From: Kingdonia uniflora
Taxonomy: Eukaryota > Streptophyta > Magnoliopsida > Ranunculales > Circaeasteraceae
Length of the DNA: 64,000 bases
NCBI GenBank assembly: GCA_014058105.1
Contig: JACGCM010001844.1
Location: forward strand, 1,550,001-1,614,000
Direction of reading: 5' to 3'
Positions 34,621 to 45,889 of the stretch are shown here, piece by piece (the first letter of the stretch is position 1; the number at the start of each line of letters is the position of its first letter). Under the pieces are notes generated by a model, which was not told the origin of the DNA, did no database searches, and worked only from the letters and a program-made list of their open reading frames with translations. Position numbers and translations under genes: made by a program.

Positions 34621-35035
34621 ATGAGTAATATTCATAGAAAGGGTTTCTTATTGCTGACTGATGCTGCCTTGTCTCAAACCATAGACTTGGCTTTAACCAA
34701 TAACTGTATCTTAGCAGGCTGTCACCGAGTCCAATCCCGAAGTGCACAAGATGCTGAAGGGAAGGGATCAGCAGGGCCATCTCAGCAATTCAGCACTGCA
34801 TCAAGGGAGACGATCTTCTCGTAGTTGCAGGCGACAAAATGGTTATTGAGCTTCTCAAAAATCTGGATGTCGAAGTCAATTGGAAATGGAAACTGTGTTT
34901 CTTCCTTGCTTGCGAAGTTGTATTTCCTTACCTAGTGTTCACTTTTTGCATATCTCTAGAATATTTAATTATGTTGCACATAAGCTAATTGCTCTTGAAA
35001 AATCCCAGCCAGCCCTCATCCGTACATTATTATAA
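34621..35035 (+). pseudogene. LINE RNase H domain, broken
   Basis: The plus strand gives a frame ending ...IQHCIKGDDLLVVAGDKMVI (an ESD-like strand changed to AGD) and then ELLKNLDVEVNWKW, followed by the VFNYVAHKLIAL-type helix in another frame. At least two shifts are needed to read through it. It closes the LINE coding region. Confidence 0.7.
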
Positions 35036-35640
35036 ACCTTATGTGTTAATGATGAAAAGATTATCCCATGGTAAAGTATCACAAATTTTAGTGACGTAAA
35101 CTCTCAGCGTGGAAGCAAAATTGAGAAGTATATTACGCTAATTTAAACCCTATTTAAGATTAGGGTTTTCTCTAACTCTAAAACACAAACGAAATAACTT
35201 AAACCTAATTCTTAACTTCAACTTCAACTTCAACAACCAAATAAAATAGAGAACCTAGCCTCCCTTTTATAGAACATAAGGGGGGACCCTAATTAGGAAC
35301 AATCTAGAAACTGAGAAAAGTACCATCTTAACCTTGTGTTGGTTAATTAGGAACTCCCTAAAACCTACTTAGCTTTCTTTAGTAGAGAGACTTAAATCAA
35401 AATAACATAAACGTAAATAAACCATAGACAGTGAGAAACGACCATACGAGGACAATACACATCAAATCCCTCCGTCTTCGGAAGATTTCGACCACGAAAT
35501 CGACAAATTTTTAAACACCACGGAACACAGAACTCTCTGTTGTGGCATACTCGTCTTCAAACCTCAAATTCTGCCTCAGAACTTTTCATAACCCATGGTT
35601 GTACCCAAGTACGGGGGTACAGTACTATCACAAACATCCC

Positions 35641-36020
35641 TACATTGAAGAACACTCAAAAATAAAATAAACAATGGTATCCACTTCTCGAAATTAGCTA
35701 AGAAGCCCTCCCCCCAAAAAAACATATCAACGAACTCTTTCTTAATGACATCATCTAGATACTCGTCAAATATTGGGAGTTTGTCCCAATATCTGGTTGG
35801 AGTTCCAACAAGAGGAATCCACTGGAGGTACATTGAAGAACGCCCAAAAATAAAATAAACAATGGTATCCACTTCTCGAAATTAGCTAAGAAGCCCCCCC
35901 CCAAAAAAAAAAAAAAAAAAACATATCAACTAACTCTTTCTTAATGACAGCATCTAGATACTCGTCAAATATTGGGAGTTTGTCCCTATATCTGGTTGGA
36001 GTTCTAACAAGAGAAATCCA
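35641..36020. repeat. 188-bp tandem duplication inside the LTR element
   Basis: Two units starting TACATTGAAGAAC (35641 and 35829) share almost all bases. The second has an A-run grown to about 19 bases. On the minus strand each encodes a segment like FDEYLDDVIKKEFVDMFF. Confidence 0.9.
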
Positions 36021-36114
36021 CTGGACGTCATAGGGATCTCTGGTATCCTCTCTGTCTCTGATTGGTCTTCTCCCTGTGATTCTCTCTTCTGTTTACGAAC
36101 CTGCAAAAAAACTT

Positions 36115-36338
36115 TGCGATCTCCATTACCGGTGGAAGCAAAACTTCCATTAGCGTCAACACCTTCAGAGTCTGGCACGGGAGTGGGTTTTGGCATGTGT
36201 TGAATTTTTGGCGATTTGTAACCCATTGCGATCTCCATTACCGGTGGAAGCAAAACTTCCATTAGCGTCAACACCTTCAGAGTCTGGCACGGGAGTGGGT
36301 TTTGGCATGTGTTGAATTTTTGGCGATTTGTAACCCAC
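36115..36338. repeat. 112-bp tandem duplication inside the gag-like ORF
   Basis: The units at 36115-36226 and 36227-36338 are nearly identical. 112 is not a multiple of three, so the protein repeat (YKSPKIQHMPKPTPVPDS) is read in two frames and the duplication breaks the ORF. Confidence 0.92.
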
Positions 36339-36584
36339 ACGCAACCCACGTGAGCAGCCCCGCACGCGAGAATCTTTTGCGTCTTCTTCACTCGCGAACT
36401 TCTCTTGCTCTTTCGAACCTACGATCAACCCGTTGTCGGGGTTTTGTGCAGTTTTGACCGGTGACGGCAAAACTATTGTTGGCCCAACTTGGGCCTTAAG
36501 GTAAGGGGGTAAAAATCTTTTCGAAACCAAAGCTTCGACTAGCTTATCGAACTTAGTATTTAACTCTTTGATCGTCATAACCAT
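36165..36584 (-). pseudogene. gag-like ORF of the short LTR element
   Basis: The ORF starts about 135 bp after the primer-binding site on the minus strand: MVMTIKELNTKFDKLVEAL (a helical opening seen at the start of several plant gag proteins), then a Pro-rich and charged part. The zinc knuckle and capsid core are absent. The frame is upset by the 112-bp duplication. If it is a gag remnant, the element resembles the short plant elements that keep only a gag-like ORF, but the similarity is weak. Confidence 0.4.
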
Positions 36585-37235
36585 CTTGTGGATCTAGAGA
36601 TATGAATTCCTCCAAGGAAATTTAACCACGGAAATCATTGTAACAACACAAAAAATACTATAGCAGATGTTGAAATCACTGTAGCAGTCGGTGTAAAAAA
36701 ATCCACAAAATCTTACTAGCTCTGATACCAATTTGACGTAAACTCTCAATGCGAAAGCAAAATTGAGAAGTATATTCACTAATTTAGACCTAATTTAAGA
36801 TTAGGGTTTTCTCTAACTCTAAAACAAAAACTAAACTAATATACTGGGTGCCGGTGGGACTGACCGCTAAGTTTTTGTATTCAAATGTTTTTATGATAAC
36901 GTTTTCTCATTATATTTTAAGAATATATGTTCTTACAAAATAATTATCATGTTCTATGTAGTACACAAAGAGAATGATCGTAGCAATTACATAGAGATAT
37001 AGTCCTCATGGGTGATAAAATGGGAAATGAAGCACTTATTTTACACCCTTGTCTCAATAGTCGGTGACCACACAGTACAAAGCATGTCTCTAAATAACCA
37101 GCATTACCAATACAACATACCTATTCTTAGGAAGGTGGCTTTGAGATAAGGACATGGCATGAAGTTCTCGTTATGCAAAGGGTCTAAGTAGAAAGAGAAG
37201 TCGATCTCATTTTCATTTTTTGCAGAGGGGTAAGT

Positions 37236-37385
37236 AGAAAGAAAAGCCGAACGCGCCATGGAAAGGGAAACCGAGAGCGTCGTTGAAAAAGAAGCCGAGA
37301 GTGTCGTAGAAAGAGAAAAGTCGGGAGCGCCGATGAAAGAGAAGCCGAGAGCACCGATAAAAGAGAAGCCGAGAACGTCGATGAT
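37236..37385. repeat. 24-bp minisatellite encoding KEKPRAP-like repeats
   Basis: About five imperfect units of GAAAGAGAAGCCGAGAGCGC plus CGAT. On the plus strand they read K-E-K-P-R-A-P/S; on the minus strand they read a Ser/Phe/Leu-rich hydrophobic repeat. Which strand, if any, is coding is not clear. Confidence 0.75.
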
Positions 37386-37517
37386 TAGTTCCACAATAAC
37401 AGTACTTTAATACTCTTGATCCAATTTTGGGTCATCGTTAATATGTAATCAATACAAACATGAGCCTGAAGCAGATAAACAATTACTAATTGAGGAAATA
37501 ATTAAATCCCATTTTGC

Positions 37518-38010
37518 ATGGAGATGATGAGATGGCTCAAAACAATACACAACGTCTCCAACTCTCTTACACTCTTCTTCTCTCCACAAACCTCTAACCA
37601 TAACACCACTTACTCTAAGTCAGGCCATAAAGGTAACAAACTTATAACTTAGAAACATAGGTTGATTTATGCTTTTTTTTAATATGTGTTACAAGGGGTA
37701 TAGACATGATGATGATGATACAAGGACAAGATCAACGACAGAAGAGGTCAAAAGGGTGATAGAGGAGAAAGCCGACGCATTGAGACGAACTTCCACCGAA
37801 GCATGGAATGCTTCAACTGAATCCCTGTGGGAAAGCACAAAGGAAACTGTGGAGGAGGGTGACCCAGATCCTGAGGCATTCAAACAGAAGTACAAAGAGA
37901 GCATAAAGACCGGGATAGACGTGGAATTACGACAAGATGGGAGAGCGCCTGAATATAAGGATAGACGTGGTAAAGGTATGGGAAATCCGGACAGGATGGG
38001 GAAGAATTAA
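37518..38010 (+). CDS. Small charged helical protein, LEA-like, probably broken
   Basis: The second exon, from about 37697 to TAA at 38008, reads ...EEVKRVIEEKADALRRTSTE, then AWNASTESLWESTKETVEE and a basic tail NPDRMGKN. The repeated amphipathic 11-residue pattern resembles late-embryogenesis-abundant-like proteins. A possible first exon begins at an ATG at 37518 (MEMMRWLKTIHNVSNSL, a mitochondrial-type leader) and ends at GTAAC (37633). The acceptor is at 37696. As written, the two exons join one base out of phase, so the gene is either damaged or my junction is wrong. I do not know the family. Confidence 0.35.
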
Positions 38011-38132
38011 TGGTGAAGTTACCATAGTATTTCTTTAGTTACCACAGTATTAATGGTAAAATTACCAAAATTGTAGAACTTAAATGAGATAAACATGGTT
38101 ACTAAGGCAAAGAAAGATTACTAAGGAAGAAA

Positions 38133-38400
38133 ATGAGTACCTTGTAGAGTTGAACCAACAAGGTTTGTTGTTGGCTACCGATCGGGAGTACCATCAATGA
38201 TTGCAAACAATTTTTGCCACGGAATCGAGTGCAATCCTTGTTAAGTTTTGTTGAATTGTTCTCCGGTATGAGAGAGACGAAGCTACCAACTGTTGAAAAC
38301 AGTGACAATGATGTAGGATTTGAGGAGTTTGTAGAAAACACCTAGTATTGGGTGGTGTTGCAGAGTAAAATTTACTGAGCTTTGTAACAAGTATTTTCAA
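38133..38400 (-). CDS. Unrecognised minus-strand first exon with targeting-like N-terminus
   Basis: The ATG at 38400 opens MKILVTKLSKFYSATPPNTR, rich in Ser/Thr/Arg and poor in acidic residues, like an organelle transit peptide. The frame stops at TGA after 68 codons, but coding-like sequence goes on to a GTACTC donor near 38142. Upstream on the same strand is a TTTATACA box at about 38488. It could be a gene piece carried with the foreign segment. The function is unknown. Confidence 0.27.
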
Positions 38401-38895
38401 AAAAAAATTAGAGCTTTAATGAGATTTTTATGAGGAAGAGAGTGAGATACGAGAAGAACAAAACTCGGTTTTGTTGAGATAAGTGTATAAAGCCGTTGGT
38501 AGAGAAACTCCTTCAAACACAATATGACATAAAGGTTATTTGGATTTTAACAAATTTCTATTTACACCCAAATATAGTAGAAAAAACTCAAAGAACACTT
38601 TAGGAAGTAAATAAAATCTTTAGTCAAATTGGTTTGAGGTTTCCTAAAATAATGGCGATGGATTTGGATTTAAAGGATAAGATAGTCTGAAAATTGCTTC
38701 AGACGGACTACCATCTAACCATTTTGTAACCACCAAGAGCATTTTTGTGCAGTTATGTGTAGAGTGACCTCCCTACCGGTCGGGTCAGATAAATAAACCA
38801 TAGACGGTGAGAAACGACCATGCAAGGACAATTCACATCATTTAGTGTAAAAGTCTTTTAACTTATCGAAGAATAAACATCACAATGGTATCCAA

Positions 38896-39349
38896 TGTAA
38901 TACCCCAAGGGGAATATGTTGTAAAAGGATATAACTTGGTTAAGGTGATGGTGCATAAGTGATGGCACGTCAATTAGGATCATGTCCAAAGTAAGATTTT
39001 CAAGTTTGGATCTAACTTTGTTTGACATTGGCGCATTTTGAGGTTAACCCCAACACCTCCATAAAGGTTAGTATGGATAGTATAAGTCGTAGAGTGGGTT
39101 ATAAGCTATATCGAAGCCATAAATGGCTTGTTTCCAAAAGGTGGAAGATTGTAATATTTCGAGAAGGCTAGAATCGAGCCTACCCTAGTAGAGGTGATGG
39201 TTGCACCAAGTAATTATTCCAACATCGAATAGGATCCATTTCAGCATAAGATTCGTAAATCTGAGATCTCACTCTACTCAACACCCAAGCCTTTACGGTA
39301 ACCCACACAACCATGGGGGTTTAGATAAGTAAAATAGAGGGCCGTTACA
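38896..39349. repeat. Probable solo LTR
   Basis: Begins TGTAATACCCC and ends GGCCGTTACA, the mirrored ends seen in many plant Ty3 LTRs. It is 454 bp long with no ORF. The flanks TCCAA and TCAAG do not form a clean duplication. No partner copy exists in the window. Confidence 0.5.
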
Positions 39350-40794
39350 TCAAGTAACCAGCTTTACTTTTTTATAATGAGGTTTTAATAACCAGAAAGT
39401 GAAGGTAACTAGGATTTACGGGTATGACAATATAGACAGGGAAGAGAAATAAAGATTATCCACGGTGAGCCTACACTCGCTAGAACTGAATGCAATTCGC
39501 CACTAAAGGTCCATTGGTTTTTGCTCTACACATAGAATAATTCTTCCATGGCCATGAAGATGAAGAGCACCCTGGCTAGCATTACGGTCTACTATTTCCT
39601 TATTATATCTGAGATGTTGAGAAAAACCTAGAAATAAATCATTACTTATTTCCTCCCATCAGCAATGTAATAAAAAAAGACTACATGGAAAATTGGAGAA
39701 GATTTGATTTTTTGTCATGCATAAAAAAGGGCCATTCCAAGTGAAAAGGATTTTTGGGCTATTCAGCTAAGGATTTTTGGTTCATATATTCAGGTCTTTC
39801 AGAAGATGAATCATGATGAGAAGGTCCAGACTCTCAGAGAAAAAAGGTCCTAAAGTCACCCGATCTGATGGCCAGGTAGCTGAAGTCACTCAAAAGGATC
39901 ATGTCGACGGAAACCGGTTGCTTGGACTTTCATCAAATGAAAAGGTGAAGATTGCTCATGATTCGGAAACCTTTTCTTACTCTAAAACTTCAATCATTCC
40001 TACACATTGAAAGAGGTAGAGGATACAGTCTGCCATGATTTAAACAAGAGTTAGGTTGCCGAGGTTATACCGTAGACTGCATATTCTATCCCACACATTG
40101 GCCATGCTCTTTCAATTTTTCAATCAGTATAAGCAGCTGAAATAGCAATTTTGAGGTTGAACGAGGAAGTTACAATGCTACTAAATGGAAGAGCCTTCCT
40201 TGGTCACAAAAGACTTCTATAGACGCATGTGTAGCCAAAAATCTTTCCCATACATTTGGCAGTCCAGACATCCAAATTTCAACAGCAACAAGCAGAGATG
40301 AAAGCTGCAGTCTCGACATCACACTATTCACATCAGAACACTATCGAAACTTTAGAGTGGTGTGGACTACAACACCAATTTTGAGCTTCAGTGAGAAGCC
40401 TTGTATAAGGAGCATGCAGATAAAATGAATAAACTCAAGCGCCAGGGAAGCAAATAATTAAACTCGTGATATAACAGTACGCTGACATAAAGACGCGAGA
40501 AGGGTATAATATAGGAAACAAAAGATCTTCCTTCTTCTTTTCTAAGAAGGGTCACTACACTCGGCTATTCCCCAAACACATGGTATTACGTGGTATGTGC
40601 AATCCTTGTCATCCTCACATGTCATTTAGACATAATTTCTCCTAATGCGTAGGTGGCCCTTTTTGGGTGAAATCCCAAACACAACTCGAAACCCCGGGGG
40701 GTTACATAAGAGATCATTTGCATAATCAAAAATAATAAACTATCATTGCCCATTACATTCTACATATGCTAAAAGAAGAAAAAAGAAAGCATAC
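39350..40794. other. Unassigned stretch
   Basis: A 65-codon plus-strand ORF at 39813-40010 has a coding-like middle (DGNRLLGLSSNEKVKIAHDS) but no recognised family. The rest shows only short ORFs and may be intron or 3' parts of the minus-strand gene that starts at 41.6 kb. Confidence 0.35.
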
Positions 40795-41642
40795 CAATAT
40801 CTGCATGAAGTCGACATTTTGTACAAGTTTTGTTCTTCCCTGATCCCAACACAAAATTACAAAAGAGAACACTCAATTTTACTGCAAAACAAACTACAAA
40901 TAAAAAAAACTTCAGCGCATGAAAGGTGATCCCCTATAAACCACAATGCACAAAGTCTAACCTAAACTAATAGTAACCAATTCATCTTGATTTTCGTTTT
41001 GCATGATAATAAACAACCCAAGATACAAAATTCTCACTGGGGTCGACAAAAACTATAGGACTTCATCAATAATTGGGACTCACACAAGTTCCTAACTCGA
41101 ATAACACCAAATTTTTCAAAACAAAAACAACACTATATCCTACAAATAACAAAACTAAAACCACCCACACATAAAATATGATCCTCTACAAACCACAATG
41201 CACAAAATCCAACATTAAAAAATTATCAACAAATTCACCTCTATTTTATTTACAAAATATACAACCCAAGATACAAATTTTTCACCGGGGTCGACAAAAA
41301 GCATAGGGTTTCACCAGAAAAATTATAGTTTACACAAGTTCCTAACTTGAATTTCACCAAAAATTTCAAATTAAGCAGATCTGATTCCCAAAAAAAAACC
41401 AAATCATATAATCACCAACTTCAAATTCAATCCAAATCAATACGAAAACACAAAATCCCAATCCAAACAAATTGCAAAATTAAAACCCTAATTGGCAACC
41501 AAAAAAATACGGAAAACTCACAAATTGCAGGGGGGGTACAGAGATAGGGAGAGATCGACGAATTGAGAGAGATAAAGGGGGTGAAATTATACCTGAAATT
41601 AGATGAAAATTGGGAAATCTCTAGGGTTTGAGCGATTTTCAT
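40795..41642 (-). CDS. 5' end of an unknown minus-strand gene
   Basis: A T/C-rich leader with CTCTCTC and CCTAATTAGGGTTTTAATTT on the minus strand is typical of a plant 5' UTR followed by a 5' UTR intron. A later exon at 40795-40839 has acceptor GATCAG, an ATG context ACAAAATGTCGACT, the codons MSTSCRY and donor GTATGC. No further exon could be joined with confidence. It may be a true gene start, a gene cut by transposons, or a non-coding transcript. Confidence 0.3.
40925..41375. repeat. Tandem duplication of about 250 bp in the unknown gene's 5' intron
   Basis: AACCACAATGCACAAA, ACAACCCAAGATACAAA and GGGGTCGACAAAAA recur in the same order about 250 bp apart. The copies differ by more than a tenth, so it is old. 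Confidence 0.85.
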
Positions 41643-41875
41643 GAAAGGACTTCTTGACTCAGGAAAACCTTCTTCGCAAAAACAGAGTAACAGTGGGAAG
41701 GGTTGACGCCGTTAAAAGACGGACATAACGACGCTATGTCGGCTAATTACTAACGCGGCGTTACTTGGGCGATAAGTTAGAAAAATGAGGGGGTGGGGAC
41801 AGTAGCATCCTCTCGGGTGCCCAAAATAGAGTTTGGCAACCCTCCTCGGCTGAGCCAAGTGTTGTTCCTCTGAGT

Positions 41876-41911
<36 letters not shown>

Positions 41912-42469
41912 CAATTATTAACTATTAATAGTGTGCATTTTTAATGAGATGGATTCTACATGTATTTCGGAGAGACGGAACTATAGCATATAGTGGGTAT
42001 TGATTCATAAGAGCATCCACAGCAGCAGTTGGGTGGATGGATTCGCCCAAAAGCAGGGTGAATCCAATCCATCCCACAACAGTTGTAAATAAAAACCAGG
42101 GTGAATTTGCCAAACGCACTTCCGAACCGCGCACAAAAACGAACATTCTAGATGAGTCCACGTGTTTCAATCTCAGCCCTACATTCTCCAGCGCACTTCT
42201 AAACCGGGTGGCAAGCTTGGCCAATAAGAATATGACACGTGGATCATTTGATTTTTTTTTATGCGGGGCAGTTCAGAACTGCGCGGCTTCACCTTGCATC
42301 TTTTAGGCTTAATTATTTACTTCCTTTCAAGTGTATTTGAATATCAACCTTTACTCCACAAGTGCATATCCTAGGCATTAAGCATATCCAAAGGCATTAA
42401 GCTTGGCATACCCAACCTTACTCCACAAGTTTCCCAACCCAACCCATTTCCTCCGTTAATCACTTAAAA
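41643..42469. other. Spacer: promoter side of two divergent genes and a T35 run
   Basis: A run of 35 T (41877-41911) may be the reversed poly(A) tail of a retroposed segment. GAGCATCCACAGCAGCAG at 42011 is a sequence often seen at the ends of plant PIF/Harbinger-like MITEs. CCACGTGT-type G-boxes are present near 42158 and 42235. Confidence 0.45.
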
Positions 42470-44457
42470 ATGTCGGGTTCGTCTAGTTCGCGACCGAGGA
42501 AAAATGCTTCCAAAACTACACGTAACTCTAATGCGGAAGTAAAACGAAGGGGGAACGTCGATGTAACAAATGTTTGGCTGGATCAATTGACGGATGACAG
42601 CGATCCCACCCCATCGTACGATGAGTTGAACCGAGCAGATATCCTCCCAGACGACTGGGTCCATATTTCTGTTAGTTTTATGTAAATTTTATGTATTATT
42701 AACGTATATTACAATGTGTTCGATGAAATGCCTGAATGAACTTCTAATGTGTCAATGTATTTTTTTTATCAGAACCGAGATGAAATACAGTGTAGGAGAT
42801 CATTGGATACGGTATTGAAGTGGTACTGATGGATTTCCGTGTACCCGACGTTGAAGAAGTTGGTCGACGATATGGGTTTTGAGGAGTTTTGCTCGATTAA
42901 TGCGGGAAACTTGGATAACCGTCTCATTCATGCTCTCGTGGAGTGGTGGTGGCCTTCCACCCATACCTTTCACTTCCCTTGCGGGGAACTGGGTTTCACG
43001 TTGTTAGACTTCATCATGCTAACGTGCATATTTTGGGGAGGGGTCGCGAACTCCTGTACGACGAGAGGTCCTCCAAGTTAGAGGAAGCAAAAAAGATGTT
43101 CTCGAGAATCACAAGCTCTGATATCAGGTACGGTAACATATCTCTCTCCTATTTAAAATGTTAGAAAGAGCCTTTGAATCCACGTCTCAACAATTATGAC
43201 CCACAAATGGATATCGCGTATGCAAGGGCATTTATTGCCTATATGATGGGTAATCTCTTCTTCTCAAATGGTGCCACATCCCTTCGGGCGGGTTATCTTA
43301 CAGCCTTGACAGACTGCAATATTCTTGGTGCGTCAGGTTTTGATTGGGGTACGCTGATTATGGCAGCTTTGTATCGGGGGTTTGACGAAGTCTCAATTCT
43401 AAGGGACGGGAAGGTGAAGAAATCGATCACCGTATTTTATGCGATATTGGAGTTCTGGTTCTTCTAGTACTGTTGGGTTGGAATGTATCTAGTTAAGGTA
43501 CAAAACTTTAACCATATTTATCCTCATTTTTCTGGGTGGAGAGATGAAAGGGCGAGTATGGGGTCTGAAGTCCATCGCTCTTTTGCTGTGATTAAAGATA
43601 TAATAGAATGGAAGGGCAAAACCAACATAGATTGGCAACCATGGCACAGGTCTAGGCAATTAATCCATCTAGAGGTAAGAGTTGCTTCAGCACTGAGCAC
43701 CCAAAGGGTTCTATTGGTGTCAGTCCCATACGGCCACGGTACGCTTTGGTATTTAGGAGACCGGTATATGCGTCAGATGACCGGGCGTGATAGTGTGCTC
43801 TATGATCCCCCTCAGGAGATTATAGAATTCCCAAGGTACGATCGAGAGATATATCAGAGTCTGAAGGATGTGGACTTCTACGATGGTGGCGATTATCTTA
43901 TTCCCGACGTAGATTACATGACATATTGGCGTACCGTTCATCCAAATCCTAAGATCGGTTGCAATTTAGTAAAGAGGATGGGAAATATTTGGTCGATCGG
44001 GCATGATCTAGTGAGGCCCGATGTACACTTGCCACCTACCTCAAGTTTATCTACGTCTTCACAGGTGTAAGACTATGGTGTTCTGGCAACCGACGATCCA
44101 CGTGATATGGGATGGTTTATGGATATGGCGGGACCGAACGATCAACGTAGACGGATACCGATCCTGGTGATGCAGGTACTATACCCGTGTCCACCTACGT
44201 ATAGTACGGATGAGTTGTGGCATCAAAACCAAGGATTACTGTATGCGACATATGAAGACTTGAGGCAATACGTTGATCGCACGACCAAGTTAGAGGAACA
44301 ACTAAGGCGGAGGGATGAGTTCATCTGAGAGACCTCTGAGAGACTAGTTGAGATGTTAATTTCCTACCAGACAAAGCCGGTTGTGCAATGTACCTATGAC
44401 GATAGTCTCGCACGTGGCAGACGCACTCGCCAAACGAAAAGAGGTCGTTCCAATTAG
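42470..44457 (+). pseudogene. Plant mobile domain (MAIN-like) protein gene, broken
   Basis: Starts MSGSSSSRPRKNASK, with an intron at about 42671-42772 (GTTAGT...ATCAG). The following exon reads LIHALVEWWWPSTHTFHFPC and GELGFTLLDFIMLT, the signature of the plant mobile domain (PMD, PF10536). Later come RSSKLEEAKKMFSRITSSDI, FIAYMMGNLFFSNG, WGTLIMAALYRGF and a Trp/Tyr-rich end, as in MAIN/MAIL-like proteins and the transposon-linked relatives. At least five defects interrupt it: TGA in KWY*WIS, a shift after FIMLT, and stops at about 43162, 43465 and 44068. The C-terminal part is a short coiled coil with a basic tail. PMD genes often travel with transposons, and this copy appears to be such a relic. 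Confidence 0.82.
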
Positions 44458-44576
44458 GCTATGCTTTATTTAGAACTTTTATTTATGTTTTGTTTAAACT
44501 ATGTTGTATATTAATATTGTTTAAACTATGTTTTATTCAGAGTTTTAATATTATTTTCTTTTTTAAGATTTATGTT

Positions 44577-44966
44577 TTGGAAACTTGTTGTCCAAGTTAC
44601 TCAATCATCAACGACAGATATTAATATTGCTTGATTAATATGAGACTGAAGTGAAGTGAGGAGTGTCAAGTCTAATTGACCTCACTCTTATTGGAGCTGC
44701 CAAACCAATGTTTCAGTATGTTAAACCTTAGGCTAATATTTTTTTATGGAAACTTGTTGTACAAGTTACTCAACGACCATATTAACGGCTAGTTTTTTTA
44801 TGGAAACTTGTACAAGTTACTCAACGGCCATATTAACGGCTAGTTTTTTTTGGAAACTTGTTATACAAGTTACTCAACAGCCATATTAACGGCTATATTT
44901 TTTTTGAACACTTGTTAACGGCTAAGTTTTTTTACACTTGCTAATGGCTATATTAACGGCTAGTTT
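44577..44966. repeat. Minisatellite, units of about 50 bp, upstream of a TATA box
   Basis: Units of the form GGAAACTTGTTGTACAAGTT then ACTCAACGGCCATATTAACGG and CTAGTTTTTTT recur at about 44579, 44749, 44803, 44852 and in shortened form to 44966. Each unit contains the palindrome ACTTGT(TGT)ACAAGT. Similar AACGGCTA arrays occur upstream of plant DNA-transposon genes. Confidence 0.85.
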
Positions 44967-44973
44967 TTTTTAT

Positions 44974-44982
44974 CTATAAATG
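44974..44982 (+). promoter_or_regulatory. TATA box of a broken ORF
   Basis: CTATAAATG is followed by a CT-rich leader and an ATG at 45059, 85 bp downstream. The minisatellite ends directly before it. Confidence 0.6.
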
Positions 44983-45058
44983 TCATTCATCTCCTACACT
45001 CTCTTCTATTCTAATCTTTTACACTCTCCTCCCTCCTTACCTTACAAACAAAGCCACT

Positions 45059-45344
45059 ATGTCTTCTTCAAGCTCCCAATCTAATTCTTAAAACCACTCT
45101 CAATCCTCCAATGCGAACCAACAAGGAAGCGTCTTTCCTCATCAATTCGACACAATTGATCCGTCGCAAATGCCTAAAACTTCCCAAGGTCAGAATCACC
45201 ATGTTCACCAACTATTCCCGCCACCCGACAATAAATTTCAATCTCAAACCTATGGATATTACCCTTATTACCCAAACTAAGGATATTGCCCTCAATTTGA
45301 TGGGTATACGGGCTCGTACCCTCAACCGGGAAATAACCTATTCA
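45059..45344 (+). pseudogene. N-terminus of a transposon-associated ORF, broken
   Basis: MSSSSSQSNS, stop, then QSSNANQQGSVFPHQFDTID and a Pro/Tyr/Gln-rich part (YGYYPYYPN, stop, GYCPQFDGYTGSYPQPG). This low-complexity start is typical of the Myb/trihelix-like partner ORFs of plant PIF/Harbinger-like elements. The DNA-binding part that should follow is missing, and the sequence turns to an AATAAA-bearing flank by about 45400. Confidence 0.5.
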
Positions 45345-45889
45345 GTAGGGTTATTTCTTTTGTATTACGTACAGTTCTACACTTCTCTAATAATCAATAA
45401 AGAATCTTATCTCTCTCAATTGCTCTCCAGATATTAAAACTGTTAATCCTTATAGAGTTGATTATTACTCAATAACATATTCTATCTTTGAAGACAGACC
45501 CATCCAATCACAACTCTTAAAATAGTACTTAATTTTTTTAATCAAAACATATTCAATATCTACCCAAATTACCTTCTCAAGGGGCTATTTGGATACTAAT
45601 TTTTTTGGGGCAGCCAAGGATAAACTTGTCTGGTCTATCATGGATATGTATAAACCTGAACTAGTTCAGTTTAATATGTTGTTTGGTAATTTTTACCAGT
45701 TATTCTAGTTTTGGCTTATACGTTGTTTGGATAATTATATCGTAAACCAGTTCTTATAATTTTTTAAAACTTTTTCTAATAAAATACTCAAATTAAATTT
45801 AATAATTACTTCAATACATGTACTCAAAATTATTAAAAAAAATCAATACATGCAATTGATTATAATATTACTTATTGCATTATTATTTA

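Larger units (their letters stand above)
30640..35086 (+). mobile_element. LINE (L1-like), decayed, nearly full length
   Basis: The order of pieces on the plus strand fits a plant LINE. A basic ORF1-like tail lies at about 31020-31100 (KEKLLRKIHQEEAE). The endonuclease end lies at about 31900-32210 (FQGVPFTWSSN). The reverse transcriptase is at about 32520-33420. An RVT zinc-binding part is at about 34060-34130 (FTVRSGCYRF). The RNase H end is at about 34620-35030. Stops and frameshifts are frequent. The LTR element at 35092 is inserted in its 3' flank, so LINE sequence may resume at 38846. Confidence 0.85.
36838..38788. other. 1.95 kb of foreign, gene-like DNA inside an LTR
   Basis: Replaces about 215 bp of the right LTR of the 35092-38840 element. 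The edges show a weak inverted resemblance (GCCGGTGGGACTGACC at 36850 against, reversed, ACCGGTAGGGAGGTCAC at the right). It contains a 24-bp minisatellite, a plus-strand helical ORF (37518-38010) and a minus-strand ORF with a TATA-like site (38133-38500). A transposon carrying gene pieces would fit, but its ends are not proven. Confidence 0.5.
35092..38840 (-). mobile_element. LTR retroelement with gag-like ORF, right LTR disrupted
   Basis: The left LTR (35092-35464, 373 bp) starts TGACGTAAACTCTCA and ends CACATCA. The right LTR starts the same way at 36734 and ends at 38840. TTTAG lies on both outer flanks (35087-35091 and 38841-38845), proving one insertion. On the minus strand the primer site TGGTATCAGAGC sits beside the right LTR (36719-36730), so the element reads leftwards. 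Only 1.27 kb lies between the LTRs, holding a gag-like ORF and two tandem duplications and no polymerase. The right LTR is cut at about 36837 and resumes at about 38789, with about 215 bp of LTR missing and 1.95 kb of other DNA in its place. Confidence 0.9.

Noticed and set aside
38896..39354. Solo LTR with proven target duplication
   Set aside because: Ends look right, but TCCAA and TCAAG do not match, so only a probable call is made.
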